Of a DNA stretch of 64,000 bases, positions 11,502-22,051 are shown piece by piece. The stretch is from contig OZ035962.1 of NCBI GenBank assembly GCA_964034945.1, positions 18,331,530 to 18,395,529 on the forward strand. Direction: 5' to 3'. Source of the DNA: Chrysopilus asiliformis (lineage: Eukaryota; Arthropoda; Insecta; Diptera; Rhagionidae). The translations under genes were made by a program, and so were the position numbers. Positions within the stretch are counted from its first letter, which is position 1; each line of letters starts with the position of its first letter. Under the pieces are notes generated by a model. It saw nothing but the letters and a program-made list of their open reading frames with translations, was not told where the DNA came from and made no database searches.

Positions 11502-11992
11502 GTTAAAACCAGGGTACGGAAAAATTCGGTTCGCGAATCGAAAATAAAATTCTTTTGCATTTGAATATTTTGCGAACCGAATTTTATAAAATAAAATTCG
11601 CGAATGATTCTTTTCACAGAGAAGCTTATTTTAACGATTTTACTTTTTCGCGAAGGAATTGAAACCGATTTTTAGTGGTTTAATTCTTTCGCGAGCAAAT
11701 CGAAACCTCTTGAAAATTTACTTTTAGATTCCCGAGTGAAAAATAATCGAAAAGAATCATTGCGTTTGATTCTTTTCCCCTTTTTTTCACAGAGCTAGAA
11801 TTGGAGCATTCGTTTGTCCGCTTGTTATTTATAGTTCTTATAAATTCTTCCGTCTTCCATCCCAACCACCAAACCACCATTTTACCTCCCTTCCTCTCAC
11901 CCCCCTTACCCCTCGTCCACCCCTTCTCCTTGACTCCTCCTCCTTCAAACGAACGAATCGAAAAGAATGATTCACCGTATTCTGGTTAAAAC
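11502..11992 (+). mobile_element. Non-autonomous hAT element with 8-bp target duplication
   Basis: The 475-bp element (11510-11984) starts CAGGGTACGG and ends with the complement of CAGAATACGG. It is flanked by the exact 8-bp duplication GTTAAAAC (11502-11509 and 11985-11992). An 8-bp duplication and CAG-type termini define the hAT superfamily. The interior carries repeated subterminal motifs in both orientations: TTCGCGAA, and variants of GAATGATTCTTTTC at 11601, 11754, 11768 and (reversed) 11962. A CT-rich tract lies at 11880-11945. No transposase is present. Confidence 0.85.
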
Positions 11993-12149
11993 CTCGTCTC
12001 GACTATACATAAATTGGATTTTCTTTTTTTTTCCATGCATTTTTGCCAAAGATATAAAAAAAGTCTGACAAATGCTGTCTCTAAGGTACATTTCAATGGC
12101 AAGCCATGAAAAGAATTTCAATTTATATCTAATCGAAACGAGGTTTAAA

Positions 12150-12243
12150 TTAACACTCTAACTGCCACGTCAGTCAAAAGACCTGACACCTAATTGTACA
12201 CAACGGCCACACTGAAAATTATTAAAGTGTTCGCTGCAACCGC
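12150..12243 (+). mobile_element. piggyBac-like MITE family P1, copy 2 (truncated)
   Basis: Begins TTAACACTCTAACTGCCACG and follows the other P1 copies up to GTGTTCGCTGCAACCGC, then diverges abruptly at 12244. The right half and right TTAA are missing. Confidence 0.8.
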
Positions 12244-12295
12244 TTATTTTACTTATTTATTAACGAATTTGGACAATGTCTACTTTCTAGGGAGT

Positions 12296-12530
12296 ATTTC
12301 TGTGGTCACAAGGAAAAACCGCCTAAGTCGAAAAAGCGTGTTTTGAGTAATTTGGGTTTAAAGTTTTGATTATTTTTGTTTTTGCAAGCAAAACTGACTT
12401 AGGTAATATGGTTTTTGCTCTGCCATTCCTCATAGGGGTACAGCATGAAAACCAAATTTTGACAGAATATAGAACTGGATAAGGAGAACATAACTCGACT
12501 TAAGCGGTTTTTCCTTGTGACCACAGATTT
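12296..12530. mobile_element. TIR element with CTGTGGTCAC termini, ATTT duplication
   Basis: The 227-bp element (12300-12526) has about 32-bp TIRs with a single difference, starting CTGTGGTCACAAGGAAAAAC. It is flanked by ATTT on both sides (12296-12299 and 12527-12530), a possible 4-bp target duplication. It has no coding capacity. The superfamily is not clear from these ends. It lies close to the truncation point of the P1 copy at 12243. Confidence 0.75.
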
Positions 12531-12803
12531 GTTCGCCCCTGTATCTTACATCTAACCGAAGTCATTGAGATTTTTGTGAATTCTGTGAATCCTAAATTTT
12601 TGAGCTAGGAAAGGGGTTGAAGGATTAATTTGAAGGAGCTCCCACCCCCCTCCCCCACCTCCCGCGCTCTTGGAAAAATTTGATCAAGGCACTGTATATA
12701 ATTGATATATATCTGCTGTATATAACAAACATATTAACCTTTTCATGCCCAAATTTTTACCTGCAGTTAAAAAACTTTTTTTTTGTCGGTTGTTGGCTTT
12801 AGA

Positions 12804-13004
12804 TTTAAGCGGCCCACACACTAAGAGGATACACGACGCGCCATGAGGATACAATCTTGAGTTGTCGTGTATCCTCACAGTCTGTGGGCAATGAGAGAGT
12901 ACAATCAATGCTTGAACGCCAAGATTGTATCGTTCCACGGCCGCCTGAACGCGTCGTGATTCACGACAATCTTGTTGGGTTGCCGCGGTAGTGTGTGCGC
13001 TCTT
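12804..13004. mobile_element. Putative TIR element with CACACACTA termini
   Basis: Left end AAGCGGCCCACACACTA and right end complementary to AAGAGCGCACACACTA form an imperfect inverted pair. Inside, GAGGATACA / CAATCTTG motifs recur in both orientations, as in subterminal repeat arrays, and similar motifs continue to about 13110. No clean target duplication is visible, so the limits are uncertain. Confidence 0.5.
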
Positions 13005-13204
13005 CCGGTGTAGACTGACCGAAAGTTAGCTAGAAACTGATGGGAATGAATGTGTGTGAGGACTTCACGATACTGTTTCGTGTTGTTTTTCCTTGAGGAT
13101 CATAAGATTGTCGTGAGTCTGAGTCGAGAGAAGCATCACGCAAAATTGGAAATTTTCACTTTTGTATGAAAAACTGTTATAAACATAGAAAAAGCTACTA
13201 TTGC
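13005..13204. other. Non-coding DNA with scattered related motifs
   Basis: Contains GAGGATCATAAGATTGTCG, resembling motifs of the preceding element, which may therefore be longer than called. Otherwise featureless. Confidence 0.35.
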
Positions 13205-13671
13205 CAGGGGCCAATCGTCAAATACTCTATATGAAGACAAACAAAACGTTTATTTAAAAAAAACCATTTGTATGGGAGATGGGGTAAGGATTGGTCCGAT
13301 TGGATTTTGATGTATGGAAGAATTATGTAAAATTATATTGCAAACTCGTTTCGTCTAAGTTCTTCGATATGATGCACTGTTTTCGAGAATATAGGAAAAA
13401 CGCATTTCAAGGAATGATTTAAATGAATTTTGTTTTATGAATGAGTTATGTAAAATCCTATTCTAAACACATTTTCCCTTATAAATTTTTCAATATGACT
13501 CACCGTTTTTTGAGAATATTGGAGAAAGCTATTTCGTTTGTATGTGATTGGTGGAAGGAATGGTCCAATTTTGTCCCGTTCAAGAACTTACCCTAGCCAT
13601 TTAAGAGAAACGTGTAACTAAACAAAATTTCAAGTCTCTAGCTCAATCCTTTCGAAAGTGTGGTGTTCACG

Positions 13672-13706
<35 letters not shown>

Positions 13707-13960
13707 GGACGGACAGACGGACAGACGGACAGACAGACGGACGGACGGACAAACAGACGACGGACAGACAGACAGAGAGACAAACAGACAGAGGAACACA
13801 CGGACGGACAGACAGATGGACGGACATGCGGAAATCAAAATCTTTTGTCATCCCTAACACCCTGGTGTAGTTCATTTTTGTATTCTAGGATTGGTTCGAT
13901 GCGTTATAAACGGTATACTAAATCTGATATATTCCTATATGATATATACTATAAACGAAA
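13205..13960 (-). mobile_element. Helentron/DINE-1-like element with (GACA)n block (family B, copy 2)
   Basis: Reverse orientation relative to 2881-3438. Two internal CACTGTTTTCGAGAAT / ACCGTTTTTTGAGAAT blocks come first, then TTTCAAGTCTCTAGCTCAA, a (GACR)n microsatellite at 13673-13846, and the conserved ACACCCTGGTGTAGTTC block and AAACGGTATACTAAATC at the 5' side. All frames across the microsatellite are Arg-Gln-Thr-Asp or Cys-Leu-Ser-Val repeats and are not genes. Confidence 0.7.
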
Positions 13961-15735
13961 AAAATAAGTTTATTAAAAAAAGGTTTTTTTCATTAACAAT
14001 CGAGCCTACATTTTTATATGAAGTTAAAGTTTCCTACAGCGCGATTTCCTAAGAACAAAATTATTGCGTTGTAGGTCAACCTTGTAATTTATGTTTACCT
14101 GGAGAAAACATTTATGTTGATCCTAGTTGTAATTTTTTGTTTGGAGCACAGAAATTCTTCCGTAATAACCAAACGCATGTATGGATTTTGGGCGTGCCTA
14201 TTGTGTTTATTTGCTCTTAGTTTTATTTGCTTTCAGTGCTTCAGAAATTCGTACAGGCATTGAAGGTAAAAGATTTTTTGATTCTATTTATCTTTTACTT
14301 CATATAAAATTTTGTGGAGGCAAATATAGCAAAATAGTTAAGAACCCTCGCCATTTTGACCATACTTGTATAGTATTGTTGGCTTTAAATTTGAAATTGT
14401 ATGCAGACAGCAACCACAATGGACAAAAAAAAGATTACATTCTACGTATTGTAATATGAAAAGGACAAGCACAAAGAAGGAGGTGGCTTCCTTTTGTCCT
14501 TTTATTTATTTTTTCTTGAATGGTCATATTTGCACGCATACGTTTACATAAAAGATCAAGTATAGCACATCACATATCCTACTCGTAAATACTTAAGTAT
14601 TGCACATTTTCATTTTGAAGATATAATCCATAAATGGGTAATGTATTTTATTGTGGTTACAAGAAAATTTGGCTGCTCTCCAAATTCCGTGCTTAAATTC
14701 AAATATGAATTTATTGGTTTAAGTCTTTTATTATATTCTCAATATTGGTTATTTTATCGTCCTTTCGTAACAACATGTTCGCAAAAGGAAAACTTTCTTC
14801 GTCTTTCTTAAAACGAAATAATTGTGGACTCTATTCAAACATTAAGGGAGCAATAAATAGAGGATAATCTGTCATAAAAGGTTCTCAGCAACGTTTTTAA
14901 TAGAAAAACCTCATCATGTATTGTAATTTTGATGATTACGTTTATTATATATTATTAATATGTTTACAATACCTTTTAATGTTTCGATAAGCCAAATAGT
15001 CAACGTTTGAAACGTTCAAGCAATTAGAATTGCGCTTTTCCACTTATGGATGAAAATATAATAGGATGCAATGCAAAAACGTTTCATATATATTAGGTTT
15101 TATTGCCCTGCCATGAATATCATTATTGAAAGTACATCCTAAAAAGTTGAACAATATAAATAAAGGACAATATCAGTATAAAGAAGCTCCGTGTGTTGTG
15201 TACGGACTACAGCATTAAAAAAATGTTTTATGGTGGCGTGTTCACAGTGCACTCGTTCGTTTATGTGACTCTATCTGTATCTGAAAGATAGAATTTTTTA
15301 TGATCGATAGAAAATATGCAAAAATACAAAAAAATGGAAAAACTTTTATAGAAAGCTGTTAAATTTAATAGGTTCTCCTCATATCCCTCAAACTTGCTCC
15401 GAAATATGTTCGTAGCGCTATGTCGCGTCAAACCATTTAGTGTTTGAATATATATTTGCTTGTAGTTTCGATTGCAAGTAATTTTCGTATTCAGCTCAAA
15501 AAAAAACGCAATCACAACCAATTGCATAATTTTTTATAGTTTGTGGTGTTTTTTTTTTCTTGTACGGGGTGATTGGGCGGAAATCTGCAATTCAGCAAAT
15601 GTTATCAAGTGCAAAAAAAGTCAACAAGGATTTTAGAATACATAACTCAGTTTGGGTTCTAAAAGGATATTAAATTAATAATTTTAAATTTTTCATTTTA
15701 TTCTAAATAATGGCTACATCAATTTTTCTATATGT
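13961..15735. other. AT-rich non-coding DNA
   Basis: Probably host sequence or very old repeats. A 38-bp stretch at 14300-14336 (TTTGTGGAGGCAAATATAGC) also occurs at 18211-18240, so some dispersed repeat is present. Short frames at 14181-14459 and 15261-15527 are unrecognised. Confidence 0.4.
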
Positions 15736-17414
15736 ATAACTCAAAACTCCAAACTCCTGCAAAAAGCTCTAGATTTGGTCTGGAGTTGGTGCAATTTCCA
15801 TGGACTAAGCATCAACCCGAACAAAGCAATCATTGTACCATTCACAAAGCGGAAAAAGCTAAACTTGAAGGCTCCATCCCTTAATGATACAATGATCAGC
15901 TTCTCAACCGAAGTTAAATACCTAGGGGTTATCCTAGATCAGAAAATGACCTGGACCCCACATATAAACAAAATCAACAATAGTGCGATGCATGCATTCT
16001 GGAGTTGTAGAAAACTCTTCGGAAGGAAATGGGGTCTTAAACCAAAAATGATTCATTGGGTCTATCAATCGGTAATAAGACCCATGGTCACCTATGCTGC
16101 ATTAGTGTGGTGGCCTAAAGTAGAACAAAAAACAATACAGAACAAACTCCAAAAGATTCAAAGGCTTGCGTGCCTAGGAATCACTGGAGCAATGAACACC
16201 TGTCCAACAGCGGCATTACAAGCCATATTAAACATGCCGCCGCTACATATAACAATTAAACGGGAGGCGCTATCTAGTGCCCTAAGATTATTAGCGAATG
16301 GAGCAATAACCACATCCAGTCGAACAGGACATATGAAAATACTTGATCAAATCGATGGAAGTATAACGCCATTATTACTATCCGACCGTATGCCAATTAA
16401 AACCAACGTCAACCAAACGTTTGAAGTGGTCATACCTGACCGCCAAACATGGTTGGAAGGAGGCCCAAGACTGGAGACAGGATCTCTAGTTTGGTATACG
16501 GACGGATCAAAAATGGACGGAAAAGCCGGAATCGGAATAGCAGGTCCAAAATGCAACATATCCAAAGCCCTAGGGCAATATCCATCAATCTTCCAAACGG
16601 AGGTTTATGCAATAGAACTGTCCGCCAGAGTGTGTCTATCTAAAAGACCACTAGGACAAAAGATCTATATAATATCAGATAGTCAAGCGGCCCTAAAAGC
16701 AATCAAAGGGTACATGTGCACTTCAAAGCTCGTATGGGACTGCCTGACAATTCTGAAAAAACTAGCCGAACGCAATAAGCTCACCCTAATATGGGTGCCA
16801 GGCCACGAAGGCATCGAAGGTAATGAGGCAGCAGACCTCCTGGCCAAGAAAGGTGCTGAATCTACGCATATTGGCCCAGAGCCTTTTTGCGCAATTCCGC
16901 AGAGTCTCCAAAAAATGGAGATCAATAATTGGGAGGAAAAGGAAACTGTAGCCTATTGGGAAAGCCTCCCAGGATTAAGACAATCAAAAAGATTCATCCA
17001 CTACTCCAAAAAGAGAGCAAGAGAGTTTTTAAACCTCAACAAGCAGGAGCTGAGGACAATGGTGGGCCTCCTCACAGGCCACTGCCTAGTAAACTACCAC
17101 CTACACAACATAGGCATAACCGCCGACAACATTTGCAGACTCTGCCTAGAGGAGGTTGAAACTGCAGAGCACATACTGTGCGAATGCGCAGCCTTGGCGC
17201 GAACAAGGATGTCCTTAATGGGAAAGGCACAAGTACTACCAGAAGACATAAAGAGGACTCCAGTCAAAACAATTCTAAGATTCACTAAGAATCTAGAAGA
17301 GGGGTGGCTAACGTAAAAATGGGGAAGTCACAATAGATCTTAAGGTCGCGGTGACAAGGGAGCGAGAAAGCACCACCCCATACACATAAAATAAATAATA
17401 ATAACTCAAAACTC
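15736..17414 (+). mobile_element. 5'-truncated non-LTR retrotransposon with exact 14-bp target duplication
   Basis: The inserted sequence (15750-17400) lies between two identical copies of ATAACTCAAAACTC (15736-15749 and 17401-17414). The 5' end falls inside the reverse-transcriptase domain, as expected from incomplete target-primed reverse transcription. The 3' end is a short AATA/TAA-type tail, and TAA tails are known from I-type elements. The insertion site is 18 bp left of the Helentron-like element at 17433. Intact coding sequence and a perfect target duplication argue that the insertion is recent. Confidence 0.93.
15751..17316 (+). CDS. Non-LTR retrotransposon ORF2, C-terminal part (RT thumb, RNase H, CCHC)
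   Basis: The polyprotein would copy element RNA into DNA at the target site. This copy starts in frame at 15751 without an ATG, because the 5' end was lost at insertion; the catalytic YADD-type RT motif lies upstream and is missing. Numbering from 15775: residues 1-160 carry GLSINPNK and YLGVILDQKMTW, the late RT motifs of LINEs. Residues about 239-360 are an RNase H domain with catalytic D243 (YTDGSK), E276 or E281, D302 (ISDSQAA) and D354 (NEAADLLAKK). A C-terminal CX2CX8HX4C knuckle uses C454, C457, H466 and C471. There is no internal stop. RNase H plus the terminal CCHC fits I- or LOA-like clades better than jockey; the exact clade is inference. Confidence 0.93.
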   Translation, partial: KLLQKALDLVWSWCNFHGLSINPNKAIIVPFTKRKKLNLKAPSLNDTMISFSTEVKYLGVILDQKMTWTPHINKINNSAMHAFWSCRKLFGRKWGLKPKMIHWVYQSVIRPMVTYAALVWWPKVEQKTIQNKLQKIQRLACLGITGAMNTCPTAALQAILNMPPLHITIKREALSSALRLLANGAITTSSRTGHMKILDQIDGSITPLLLSDRMPIKTNVNQTFEVVIPDRQTWLEGGPRLETGSLVWYTDGSKMDGKAGIGIAGPKCNISKALGQYPSIFQTEVYAIELSARVCLSKRPLGQKIYIISDSQAALKAIKGYMCTSKLVWDCLTILKKLAERNKLTLIWVPGHEGIEGNEAADLLAKKGAESTHIGPEPFCAIPQSLQKMEINNWEEKETVAYWESLPGLRQSKRFIHYSKKRAREFLNLNKQELRTMVGLLTGHCLVNYHLHNIGITADNICRLCLEEVETAEHILCECAALARTRMSLMGKAQVLPEDIKRTPVKTILRFTKNLEEGWLT

Positions 17415-17432
17415 TGTATATAACTCTGTATA

Positions 17433-17760
17433 TCATACTAAAATATAAAAATGAGTTGGTGTCTGTTTGTCTGTCTGTCTGTTCCTCTTTCACGCAAAAA
17501 CGGCTGAACCGATTGACTTGAAATTTAGCATGAGTGTCTGTGGTACTTCTGGTTCCAACATAGGCATACGGAAAAGTAGCGCGAGGGGTGGGGGGAGTAA
17601 GGGGAGAGGGTAAACTGATTTCGAAACTTAGCTCTTCCTCTATGTTACCCTTTCGCGGGGAAACTACCGAGCCGATTGGCCTGAAGTTTAGCTCCACCAT
17701 AGACCATCAAAAAAAAAAATTGAAAAAACTTAACCCGACAATGACGGGTATGCAAGCTAG
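17433..17760 (+). mobile_element. Complete non-autonomous Helentron (HINE) with TC...CTAG ends (family A)
   Basis: 328 bp from TC (17433) to CTAG (17757-17760), inserted between A (17432) and T (17761), which is the Helitron insertion rule. Order: TCATACTA start, GAGTTGGTGTCTGT with a short (GTCT)n, AAAACGGCTGAACCGATT block, G-rich segment, second ACCGAGCCGATTGGCC block, then the hairpin CCCG-ACAATGA-CGGG near the end. This closely matches the DINE-1/HINE structure. The reverse copy at 52002-52263 has the same ends, and a 3' fragment is at 1360-1408. It encodes no Rep/helicase. Confidence 0.85.
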
Positions 17761-18389
17761 TAAATATATAAAACTCAAAACGAGACGAGATTTTTCTCTA
17801 TTGACGAGATGGTACGAGATTTAGATAGGGTGACCACAAGTCCCAGAATGACCGAGGCAGTTCCGGATTCAGGCAAGTTGGTCCGACGCACACTGTATTA
17901 TTTCGGCGAACTAGGGGGTTTTAATTCATATCTTAAGAACGCGAGAAATTATTTTAAAAAAATATGCCAAAATTTTCGTCATTTTTTCCAAGTTTTTTTT
18001 CCCTGGTGGTGCGAGAACAAATTTTTGGGGGTGCGAGACGGTTTTTTTTGATATGTGAGATAAAGTTATAAATTTGTCTAAATTATACTTGAATTTGAGT
18101 TCCTTTACCCTATTCTAAAATTAGATACAGTTTAGGTCTGAATTTTAGGATGTATGTAGTAGACTTTCACATGTAAAAATTTTCGCCTGCGGCGTATTTT
18201 TCTACAACTTTGTGGAGGCAAATATAGCAAAATATAGGCAAATATAGTAAAATTTCTGCCTGTGAAATGTGCACTTTTTTTAGTTTTCCCCCATAGAACA
18301 TGTTTTACTATCAAAAAATTGAAAATCCTCTTTTCAAAACGAAAAAAATAATTTACTTATATAATAGTAAATTGTCCTAAAAGAAAAAT
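17761..18389. other. Non-coding DNA with a CGCCTGCGGCG motif
   Basis: At 18183-18197 the motif TTCGCCTGCGGCG, shared with the hairpin at 52924-53062 and with sites near 19457 and 54829, is followed by AGGCAAATATAGCAAAAT repeats (18215-18255). It is probably a remnant of a dispersed TIR family. Nothing else is recognised. Confidence 0.4.
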
Positions 18390-18740
18390 TTTTGCCCACT
18401 CAAATGATACCCTCCTTCTTGCCAGTAAACCCCATTTCTTGTTATATTCTGAACAGTTGGAAAAATTTTAACGCGGTTTACACCATTAGGTAAACTGTCC
18501 CCCAAGGAATGCTTTCCCTATTCAAAATATACCCTCTTCCCTGCCAGTAAACCCCTCACCTTTCATCTCCTGAACCGTTGAAGCAATTTTAACGCGGTTT
18601 GCACCATAAGGTAAACTGTCCCCCAAGGAATGCTTTCCCTATCCAAAATATACCCTCTTCCCTGCCAGTAAACCCCTCTCCTGCTATCTCCTGAACCGTT
18701 GAAGCAATTTTAATGCGGTTTGTACTATTAGGTAAATAGC
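18390..18740 (+). repeat. Tandem blocks, ~119-bp period, Helentron interior
   Basis: About 2.7 units of a segment containing TACCCTCTTCCCTGCCAGTA, CTCCTGAACCGTTGAAGC, TTTTAACGCGGTTTGCACC and CCCCAAGGAATGC. Related, more diverged blocks lie at 60920-61165 inside the Helentron that ends at 61661, so this is a truncated interior of the same family. No GTCT microsatellite remains here. Confidence 0.75.
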
Positions 18741-18938
18741 CAAAAATTACCAATACTTTCCCTCAAAACAGAAATGCTCCTCTCGGATCAAAATGATCTC
18801 TCGCTCTCTCCCTAAGACCAAAATTGACCTTACTTCAAAAAAAAAAAAAAATCGAACGGACTTCATGTTTCTGTCCGCGCATCCATCACCAATCAATTTC
18901 GATCAAATATTACATTGCTTATGAATTTTCTGTACAAA

Positions 18939-19110
18939 CTAGAATTAAAGCCCGTCATATGACGGATGACTGCAATATTAGTAGGAATTCCGTAAGGTCA
19001 GAGGCAACTTTCGATTCGGCGACTTTTCAAGTTGATCGCTTCACGTAAGGTGATGAAAAGTCGTCCAAACGAAAGTTGCCTGTGACCTTACGGAATTCTC
19101 ACCAAGACTG
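18939..19110 (-). mobile_element. Helentron 3' end with long stem-loop (reverse orientation)
   Basis: Reading the minus strand, the end is CTAG (complement of 18939-18942) with T outside. It is preceded by a short perfect palindrome (CCGTCATATGACGG, 18952-18965) and by a 114-bp stem-loop from GAATTCCGTAAGGTCA (18985) to its complement ending at 19098. The same order (long stem-loop, short hairpin, TTAATTCTAGT) ends the element at 61496-61661. The arms match well, so this copy is younger than that one. Its 5' part is lost beyond about 19115. Confidence 0.75.
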
Positions 19111-19380
19111 CAAGCCAAGATTCTTATGTTTTTGACTATTTTTTATTTAAATATATTATGCTTTTATATAATGGTTCTCTTTTCGTTTTTTTTCAGAATT
19201 TAAACGCTTCTTCACTTTTGGGTAAGTTTCATTAAAACAATTGTTAATAAATACAGGCATTTTATGGCGGCCATTTTTTATGACTACATATTAAAACATA
19301 TTAAAAAAGTTGTGTATTTTTTTAATTTTTTGAAGACTTAATGAATTTTCAACAAAAATAAAGTTATCTTTCACAATGGG

Positions 19381-19432
19381 TCATTTCTGGCCTATGTGTG
19401 CCTTTTTTTGGCAGCCACTCCAACCTAACCTT
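19381..19432 (+). mobile_element. Internally deleted 3' tail of a CCTAA-tailed retrotransposon
   Basis: TCATTTCTGGCCTA joins directly to GTGTGCCTTTTTTTGGCAG and CCACTCCAACCTAACC. In the longer copy at 28343-28774 the same two blocks are about 250 bp apart. So this is a short, internally deleted derivative, SINE-like in size, ending in the same CCTAA-type tail. I found no target duplication. Confidence 0.6.
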
Positions 19433-21194
19433 CACTTTGAACAATGCATTCCTTCACCTGCGGCGCATTTTATTTAAGTTTTCGTCTAGAAGAAGTAAAT
19501 ATTTAGCTGGCGAACTGTGTGGGATTGTGAGGTTTCATGCGCTGATTTGAATTTAGGCAGAGAAAAACGTCATAAAGGTAATCCTACTAGAACACGGTAG
19601 ATAAATTCATGGAAAATGACGTTTTGTAAAAAACCGAATTATATGAGACGCAGAGCAACTGCAAAAAGGTGGATTAGGTTCCGAAAAATTCTGGAGTGGG
19701 GTTTGTACCCAAGTTTTAAAAATTCTATCGAGGGGCAGGACGAAGTGGGGTTTGTAATCTTAAGAATGTACCAGAAAAAAATTCGAATTACTTTTAGATT
19801 TACTGATGTTACGTTACGTTCCAAAAATTAAAAAATAGGAAATGATTGTTAAGAAGGGAGTAGAGGACAAAAATAATGATTGAAATTCATAAAAAAATTA
19901 GATAGATTATTTTTTTTTCTGTTGGGTTATATTATTTTATCAAAAGTGTTGCTTAGGAGAAAGGGGTTAATGGAAGTGACAATTCCGATCAAGTATCTTG
20001 ACGATGGGTAGGAAATTGGAAGCGGGACTTGGGTGATTGACTCCATGGTTGGCGACATAAGATTAAACCAATTTGTATTGAATGGGATAGCTGGATCAAA
20101 AATGGAAAATGAAACAAAAAAAAACACTAAAATATACTTTTTCTCGTCTTTGGTACCCATTCTTCAGAACATGTCCCATTTACTTAATCAAATCATCCCT
20201 TTACTATGTATACACTCATACCGCATACACAAAAGCATAAGAAAGAAGCATAATAAAAATAGAAGAAGACACTGAGGATGAAAAAAAAACAATATTGGCA
20301 TAGAAAATGTCTCCGATTCGTTGTTCGTTTGCTTTCTATGTGACTTTTGCTAATGTAATTGTATTTCTACAAGAAATTGCTGATTTTATTTTCTATTTGT
20401 TATTATACTTTTCGTTTTTTTTAAATTTATGTTTATTATCGTAAAAGGGTAGACAACGTCGTGGACGATACAATAACAAAAAAAAAATTCCGATATCAAA
20501 TATGAAAAGATATAAAACCTACACTTCGACACTTTATGGTTAACATGTTTTTATTCAGTTGATTTGATTTCTTAAGTTTGTAAAGCAATTTGCCATATTG
20601 GAAACATAAATTTAATATTATTTTTGTTTTTTATATCGTCTGAAGTAAAATGCTTTCTTATTTTATAAGAAGGTTTTCCGAAACAGTAAGAAATTTTAAA
20701 GAAAAGCAGTCAAAATAGTTTTTGCCATATTAAGAAAATAGTTTTATAAATATTAAAATTTTTTTATTGTTAATAACTAAAATAAATTCGTGGATAGTTA
20801 AATTTCAATAATAAAGAAATCTAGTAAAACTATTTTGTTTGGTGCCTTTATAGATTTTCATATTGAGACTAGAATTTGGACCTGTCGTTCCTTGGTTCAA
20901 GTTTTTCTAGTAATAATCATTCAGAAATATGGAAAAATTTCAGTGCTTTTTTTTCGTTGCAACCGTTACACAACAGACATTGTAATAGCAGTCTAGATTG
21001 ATGGTGTCGGCAGTACCAAGCAGTTACTCTTACAACTCAGTCAACTGAGTTCCATTCTTTTGAAGCACAGTCGAAAACCATTCGCATTTTCAATAGAAAA
21101 TGCACAACAGAAAAAATTGAGTGAACTTGAAATTGTAGAACGTCTTAAATTAAAAGGAAAATGATTTTTTTTAGATTTTAATAAATACGTCTTA
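19433..21194. other. AT-rich non-coding DNA
   Basis: No TIR, tandem array or recognisable frame. Two frames (19616-19831 and 20033-20275) are unrecognised and overlap opposite-strand frames of similar size, which suggests chance. Confidence 0.4.
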
Positions 21195-22010
21195 TTTTAT
21201 TCACAATTTTTAAAAGCTTTTATTTAGCTTGCCTTCGTGTCTGTTTGTCTGTTAGTCTGTCAGGGTCAAAACTTGCAATCTAATTTTGACCCACTTCCAC
21301 GCACCCGATTGACTTTAAATTTTGCACACATATGTACGTAAGTCCGATGACAATATAATATTTTCTCTACTCCGTCCTTTCTGAAGAACAAGAGAAGGTT
21401 CTGTAAGCATAACGCGATTATCATTTTCGCCAAATTTTCCGGGAAAAAATCTATTCTGGAGGTTTTTGGGGTCGTTGAATCCGATTCTGGCATCAAGAAA
21501 TCTGTAAGGACAGGTCCTGAAAGGATAACTTAATTATCCTTTTTCCCAAATTTTTCGAGCAAACATCTATGCTTTGGGTTTTTGGGATTCTGGCATTAAA
21601 AGTCCGCAAGGATAACAGAAAATCCTGCAAGTATTACGTGATTATCATTTTCCTCAAATTTTCATAAAAAAAATCTCATTTGGCAGTTTTTGGGTCGCCG
21701 AATTTGATTTTGACATTAAAAAGTCTGTATGGTTAATGGAAGGTCATTTTCCTCAAATTTTCCGGGAAAAAATCTCATTTGGCAGTTTTTGGGTCGCCGA
21801 ATTTGATTTTGACATTAAAAAGTCTGTATGGTTAATGGAAGGTCATTTTCCTCAAATTTTCCGGGAAAAAATCTCATCTGGGGATTTTTGGGGTAGCTGA
21901 ATCCGATTCTGCAATTAAGAAGCCTGTAAGGATAACGGAAAGTCCAGTTAGGATAATGTGATTATGCTTTTCATTTTGGATTTTTAGTGAAAAAATGACT
22001 TAAAGGGGTA
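21195..22010 (+). mobile_element. Helentron-like element with (GTCT)n and tandem blocks (family C)
   Basis: Starts near a short GTCTGTTTGTCTGTTAGTCTG tract (21238-21260), followed by CGATTGACTTTAAATTTTGC and tandem units with GGATAACG...TTATCCTTTT. Two adjacent units of about 99 bp (21730-21930; TTGGCAGTTTTTGGGTCGCC) are nearly identical, so part of the tandem expansion is recent. A reverse-oriented relative lies at 28887-29355. Neither copy has a clear terminal hairpin. Confidence 0.65.
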
Positions 22011-22051
22011 AAATAGGGATAAAATTGAAAATGACTTAAAGGGATAAAAAA

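Noticed and set aside
16347..16925. Minus-strand and alternate-frame genes under the retrotransposon ORF
   Set aside because: They are shadows of the RT/RNase H coding frame.
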